Positions 40,967 to 44,686 of a stretch of DNA of 44,686 nucleotides are shown piece after piece. The translations under genes were made by a program, and so were the position numbers. The notes beneath the pieces were generated by a model, which ran no database searches, was not told where the DNA came from, and worked only from the letters and a program-made list of their open reading frames with translations. Origin of the DNA: Streptacidiphilus anmyonensis (GTDB taxonomy: Bacteria > Actinomycetota > Actinomycetes > Streptomycetales > Streptomycetaceae); contig NZ_BBPQ01000012.1 of the NCBI RefSeq assembly GCF_000787855.1, positions 128,567 to 173,252 of the forward strand. Reading direction: 5' to 3'. How positions within the stretch are numbered: the stretch's first letter is position 1; every line of letters begins with the position of its first letter.

Positions 40967-42225
40967 CGAGGAGTACGAGCACGGGACACCGCAGCCACAC
41001 GGGCGGCGGCCGTACGGCGGGCGGACCGTCCGGGGCGGTTTCCGCAGCCCTCTTGGACGCGGTACGGCTGCGGCTGGCCGAGTCCGGGTCGGAGCCCACC
41101 ATCACGGGCGTCGCAGCGGCGCTGCGCGCCCAGGGCCGGCCCTACGGTGACACGGAGGTCCTGGAGATCGTCCGGGAGCTGCGTGCCGAGATGGTCGGCG
41201 CGGGTCCGCTGGACCGTCTGCTGAGCGATCCGGAGGTCACCGACGTCCTGGTCAACGGCCCGCGCGAGGTGTGGGTCGACCGCGGGCACGGCCTGCAGCG
41301 CGCCAAGGACGTCAAGTTCACCGACGAGCCCTCCGTGCGCCGCCTGGCCCAGCGGCTCGCCCACACCGCGGGCCGCCGCCTCGACGACGCCCGGCCCTGG
41401 ACGGACGCCAGGCTGCCCCAAGGGGTCCGGTTGCACGCGGTGCTGCCGCCGGTCGCCGTCGGATGCACCTTGATCTCGCTGCGGGTCAGTCGCCCCCGCC
41501 CTTTCACCCTCGAGGAGTTGGTGGCGTCCGGCTCACTGACGACCTGGGGAGCGGGGCTGCTTCACGCCCTCGTCCGCGCCCGGGTGGCCTACCTGGTGTC
41601 GGGAGGTACGGGCACGGGGAAGACCACACTGCTCGCCGCCCTGCTGGGGCTGGTCCCCGCGGGCGAGCGCCTGGTCGTCGTCGAGGACTCCGCCGAACTC
41701 CAGCCCGACCACCCCCATCTGGTCCGGCTGGAGGGCCGACCGCCCAATCAGGAGGGCGTGGGCGGAATCGACCTTCGGGATCTGGTCCGACAGGCGCTAC
41801 GGATGCGCCCGGACCGTCTGGTCGTCGGCGAGGTCCGCGGCAGTGAGGTGCTGGACCTCCTCGCCGCTCTGAACACCGGTCATGAGGGCGGCTGCGGGAC
41901 GGTCCACGCGAATGCCGCCTCCGACGTGCCGGCCAGGCTTGAGGCCCTCGCGGCGACGGCGGGCCTCGGGAGGGCCGCCCTCCACAGCCAGTTGGCCGCC
42001 GCGCTGGACGCGGTGGTGCACCTGGTTCGGAGCCCCGGCGGACAGCGCCGGGTGGCCGAGGTCTGCGTCCTCGAACGCGGCGACGACGGCCTCGTCACGG
42101 CCCTTCCGGCGGTCCGGTTCCCGGCCGCGGGCGGCCAGGAGCCGGGCCCCGGGTGGTCTCGCCTCGCCGAGCGCTGCGGCGGGTTGCGGGCGCCTTGGTC
42201 CCGACCGAAGGCAGGAGCCGGCTGA
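40963..42225 (+). CDS. tadA: Tad secretion ATPase TadA (CpaF-like)
   Basis: A 420-aa GspE/VirB11-type ATPase: Walker A VSGGTGTGKTTLLAALLG (about 211-227), Asp box VVVEDSAELQPDHPH, Walker B RMRPDRLVVGEVRG and His box TGHEGGCGTVHAN. It powers Tad/Flp pilus assembly. The N-terminal 20 residues are Ser/Thr/Gly-rich and not conserved. Start ATG 40963 overlaps the ssd stop; its own stop overlaps the tadB start (TGATG). Confidence 0.93.
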   Translation: MTRSTSTGHRSHTGGGRTAGGPSGAVSAALLDAVRLRLAESGSEPTITGVAAALRAQGRPYGDTEVLEIVRELRAEMVGAGPLDRLLSDPEVTDVLVNGPREVWVDRGHGLQRAKDVKFTDEPSVRRLAQRLAHTAGRRLDDARPWTDARLPQGVRLHAVLPPVAVGCTLISLRVSRPRPFTLEELVASGSLTTWGAGLLHALVRARVAYLVSGGTGTGKTTLLAALLGLVPAGERLVVVEDSAELQPDHPHLVRLEGRPPNQEGVGGIDLRDLVRQALRMRPDRLVVGEVRGSEVLDLLAALNTGHEGGCGTVHANAASDVPARLEALAATAGLGRAALHSQLAAALDAVVHLVRSPGGQRRVAEVCVLERGDDGLVTALPAVRFPAAGGQEPGPGWSRLAERCGGLRAPWSRPKAGAG

Positions 42226-43307
42226 TGCCGGTCGATCCCCCCGGGCTTGGTCTCCCCCCGAGCGGGGGCGGGTGGCCCCTGACGGGCACGCCCATGGGGC
42301 GTTACGGAGTTCATGCCTGGCAGGCTGCCAGCCTCTGGCCGACGTCCGGGAGGTCGGCCCGCACGTGGCCGGCGCAGGTCCTGACGGCCTGGTTGCCGAG
42401 GCAGGCAGCCCCTTCCGGAAGCGGGACGGCCGGCATCGCTCTCTCCTGGCCCGGCGTCCACGCACTTGCGACGGCGGCGACGTTGGGGGCGCTCGGCTGG
42501 CTCTCCTGGTGGCTGGCCCGGCGGGACAGGGCTGCCAGGCGGATCGTCCGCCTGTGTCCCGGGGCCACCCGGCGCCGGTCCGGGCCCTGGCGGCAGAGGG
42601 TGCGCCGACTGCGGGCCGTGCTGCCGGTGGAGCTGCTGCTGGTACCGGCGGGAGGGCTCGCCGCCTGGCTGGCAGCGTCGCCGGTCCCAGGCGTGGCGGG
42701 CGCCGCGGCGGTCTGGCCCGTGCTGCGGTGGCGACGACGACGGCGGGTGGCCAGGGAACGAGAGCGCCGTCAAGCCGCCGTGGTGGAGCTCTGCGCGGCT
42801 CTGGCCGGCGAGCTTCGCACCGGGGCGACCCCGCACCAGGCGGTCGAGATGGCCTTTGAGGGCCTCCCGCACGGCGATGCGCTCGATTCGACCGCCCTGT
42901 TGGCCGCGGTCCGGCTCGGTGGGTCGGTGGACGGAGCACTGAGCCTCCTGGCGGAATCGCCGGGAGCCGAAGGCGCCAGGGGCGCCGCCGCCTGTTGGCG
43001 GGTCACCTCCGCCAGCGGGGCGGGTCTGGCCGAGGGACTGGACCGGGTCGCCGAGGGTCTGCGCGCCGAGCGGGCTCTGCGGGACTCCGTCCGGGCAGAA
43101 CTGGCCGGCCCGCGTTCGACGGCGGTGCTCCTGGCTCTCCTCCCCCTCTTCGGGCTGGCCCTCGGAGCGGCCCTTGGCGCCGACCCGCTGCACGTGCTGC
43201 TGCACACCACGTCGGGCCTGGTGTGCCTGCTCGTGGGAGCGGCCCTCGAATACGCCGGGCTGGCCTGGACGGCGCGCATCGCCCGCACGGCGGAGGGCAC
43301 GACATGA
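42225..43307 (+). CDS. tadB: TadB-type inner-membrane platform protein
   Basis: A 360-aa T2SSF-family protein: an unusually long Pro/Gly/Trp-rich N-terminal extension (about 80 residues before the first helix), two early membrane helices, the cytoplasmic VELCAALAGELRTGATPHQAV domain, and two C-terminal helices. It forms the membrane platform with TadC. ATG 42225 with AGGAG seven bases upstream, overlapping the tadA stop. Confidence 0.88.
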   Translation: MPVDPPGLGLPPSGGGWPLTGTPMGRYGVHAWQAASLWPTSGRSARTWPAQVLTAWLPRQAAPSGSGTAGIALSWPGVHALATAATLGALGWLSWWLARRDRAARRIVRLCPGATRRRSGPWRQRVRRLRAVLPVELLLVPAGGLAAWLAASPVPGVAGAAAVWPVLRWRRRRRVARERERRQAAVVELCAALAGELRTGATPHQAVEMAFEGLPHGDALDSTALLAAVRLGGSVDGALSLLAESPGAEGARGAAACWRVTSASGAGLAEGLDRVAEGLRAERALRDSVRAELAGPRSTAVLLALLPLFGLALGAALGADPLHVLLHTTSGLVCLLVGAALEYAGLAWTARIARTAEGTT

Positions 43308-43372
43308 GAGCGACCGGAGGGCGGCAGGCCGCCAGTGCCCTCAGCGTCCCTTCGTTCTCCGGAGCGGCCTGA
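43304..43372 (+). CDS. 22-codon coupling ORF between tadB and tadC
   Basis: ATG at 43304 overlaps the tadB stop (ATGA) and the ORF MRATGGRQAASALSVPSFSG... ends in a TGA that overlaps the tadC ATG (TGATG). This arrangement would hand ribosomes from tadB through the mini-ORF to tadC. The peptide itself has no recognisable domain. Confidence 0.5.
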   Translation: MRATGGRQAASALSVPSFSGAA

Positions 43373-44154
43373 TGAACAGCGCGTGGGTGGTCATGGCGGC
43401 CGCTGCCAGCGGGAGCACCGCCCTGGCCTCGGGCGCGGCGCTGCGGATGCGCAATCGGCGGATCCGCACAAGGGCCCGCCGGGTCGGGATCGATCCTGCC
43501 CGCAACAGGCGGCGGCCGGTGGGACGACGTCAGGGCCGGGAATGGCTCGTGCAGAAGGCCGCCTCGGTGCTGCTCGGCGCAGGATTGGCAGCCCTGTTGG
43601 GTGGCACGATGGGCTGGCTGCTGGGGATCGTGATGGCGGGGCTCGGCCTGCGCTTCCTGCCCACCCCGCCTGGACCGGCCGAGCGGGCCCGGCGACGGGA
43701 CTCCGATCTGCTGCGATCCCAGCTGCCGCTCACCGCCGACCTACTGGCGGGCTGCATGGCCTCCTGGTGCCCGCCGGACGCCGCCGTCGGCGCGGTCGCC
43801 GAGGCGATGCCGCAGCCGATGGCCGGGCGGCTCGTGGCAGCCGCCGTCCAGCTCTCCATGGGCGCCGACCCGGAGGCCTGTTGGGAGCGCCTGGGCGAGG
43901 CCGAACCGGTACTGGCCCCGCTGGGCCGGTGCCTCGCCCGAGCCGCCTCGAGCGGGGCGCCTCCCGCAGCCGGTCTCGCCAGGCTCGCCGACGCGGAACG
44001 CGCGTCGGCCGCACGGGAGGCCCAGGCCCGCGTACGCCGCGCGGGAGTCCTGGCGACCGCACCACTGGGTCTCTGCTTCCTGCCCGCCTTCGTCCTCGTC
44101 GGAGTCGTGCCGGTGGTCACCGGCCTGGCCGGGATCTTCCTGGGCCGACTCTGA
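43372..44154 (+). CDS. tadC: TadC-type inner-membrane platform protein
   Basis: A 260-aa T2SSF-family protein: an N-terminal helix (WVVMAAAASGSTALASGAAL), a pair of helices near residues 60-95, the cytoplasmic LPLTADLLAGCMASWCPPDA domain and two C-terminal helices (ATAPLGLCFLPAFVLVGVVP). Partner of TadB. The ATG at 43372 is chosen because GGAG lies seven bases upstream and the coupling ORF ends there. Confidence 0.88.
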   Translation: MNSAWVVMAAAASGSTALASGAALRMRNRRIRTRARRVGIDPARNRRRPVGRRQGREWLVQKAASVLLGAGLAALLGGTMGWLLGIVMAGLGLRFLPTPPGPAERARRRDSDLLRSQLPLTADLLAGCMASWCPPDAAVGAVAEAMPQPMAGRLVAAAVQLSMGADPEACWERLGEAEPVLAPLGRCLARAASSGAPPAAGLARLADAERASAAREAQARVRRAGVLATAPLGLCFLPAFVLVGVVPVVTGLAGIFLGRL

Positions 44155-44272
44155 GGCGAGGCGGACAGGACCTGTGTCCTGCGACCCGCAGCGCGAGCGG
44201 GTCCGCACCGCGTCGACGCGGGTCCGCCGCACCATCCCTTCGACCCGTCAACCCACCTTCTGAGGAGCCGGT

Positions 44273-44686
44273 ATGACCACCTCCGCTGACGTCCCGACCT
44301 TCGGCCCCACGCCGGGTGGTCGCCTTTCGGGCAGCACTACGCCTGCCGCGCAGGTTCCTTCGCCCGAACCGCCGCCACCCCGCACGGTGTCCTTCCGCAC
44401 GATGTCCCTCCGCACGAAGTTCGCTCGCCCGATGTCGCTTCGCTCGCCACGGCCCCGTACGCCAGCCCAGCCCTACTCCACCTCTCCGTGCGCCACGACG
44501 CCCCCCGGAGTGCCGTTCGCGCGGATCTGCCTGCGACGTCCTGGTGCCGCGGTGCAACTGCTGGCCTGCGCGGCTCAGGTGTGGCTGACGTACGGGGGCC
44601 AATCGCTCCGGCGTTGGGTGCGAGGCCGGCTCGGGTGCCTGGCCGCCGACGACGGCATGACGACGGCCGAGTACGCGGTCGGCACC
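44273..44686 (+). CDS. DUF4244 (Flp-pilin-like) protein, 3' part cut by the window edge
   Basis: 138 codons are visible. The last residues ADDGMTTAEYAVGT are the start of the DUF4244/Flp-like class, whose T-A-E-Y sequence begins the pilin-type hydrophobic helix that Tad prepilin peptidases process. GAGGAG lies four bases before the ATG at 44273. The 120-residue N-terminal extension is odd: it is Ser/Thr/Pro/Arg-rich with short repeats (SFRTMSLRTKFARPMSLRSP) and looks low-complexity, whereas the family is usually about 60-80 residues in total. A start nearer the core (for example GTG 44551 or 44580) cannot be excluded. Confidence 0.8.
   Translation, partial: MTTSADVPTFGPTPGGRLSGSTTPAAQVPSPEPPPPRTVSFRTMSLRTKFARPMSLRSPRPRTPAQPYSTSPCATTPPGVPFARICLRRPGAAVQLLACAAQVWLTYGGQSLRRWVRGRLGCLAADDGMTTAEYAVGT

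Overview
The window is very GC-rich, with GTG and occasional TTG starts, several probably leaderless mRNAs, AfsR/SARP regulators, an M-box riboswitch, a DasR-type operator and Zur-like boxes. This points to a Streptomycetaceae chromosome (Streptomyces or a close relative such as Kitasatospora or Streptacidiphilus). No tRNA, rRNA, insertion sequence, prophage or CRISPR array was seen. From memory, the right part (about 24.9 to 44.7 kb) has the gene order of the conserved core region around SCO3556-SCO3569 of S. coelicolor. The left part (0 to 24.9 kb) looks like accessory DNA built from regulator-plus-target cassettes.

Left part. A cut-off gene at the edge is followed by a Nudix hydrolase, a GT-C-like membrane protein, and a MocR regulator divergent from an AhpD-like gene. 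Next is an Nramp-related transporter whose long leader carries an M-box Mg2+ riboswitch and then a 25-codon leader ORF. A large SARP/NB-ARC/TPR regulator (SARP1) faces a small operon of two AhpD/CMD-fold proteins and a dimeric-barrel protein, with four 11-bp-phased repeats in between. After a HhH-GPD glycosylase and a DinB-like protein comes a complete zinc/manganese ABC importer (lipoprotein, ATPase, two permeases) behind Zur-like boxes.

Middle (17.3-24.9 kb). A second SARP/NB-ARC regulator (SARP2) precedes two convergent operons: UbiD-type decarboxylase plus atypical SDR on the plus strand, and UbiX (prenyl-FMN synthase) plus DUF3224 plus SDR on the minus strand. The ubiD and ubiX promoters share one architecture: three 11-bp units with CGATAGN/CGTTGGC heptamers, nine bases, then TAGCGT. 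I read this as a self-contained, SARP-switched decarboxylation locus that makes its own cofactor. It is the best candidate here for an undescribed system.

Right part. nth, a CoA-type Nudix hydrolase, a MarP-like membrane serine protease, a DUF457-type membrane hydrolase, a small ORF behind a shared terminator, an epoxide-hydrolase-like enzyme, a holin-superfamily protein, NhaA, acetyl-CoA synthetase behind a DasR-like site, a beta-carbonic anhydrase and a CooC/MinD-like ATPase behind a Zur-like box. Then come a degenerate Fic-fold protein, a non-coding gap with a minus-strand intrinsic terminator (candidate 6S-like RNA), a HAD-IB phosphatase, three DnaA-box-like sites, and a Tad operon (ssd/tadZ, tadA, tadB, a 22-codon coupling ORF, tadC, DUF4244 pilin-like protein cut by the right edge).
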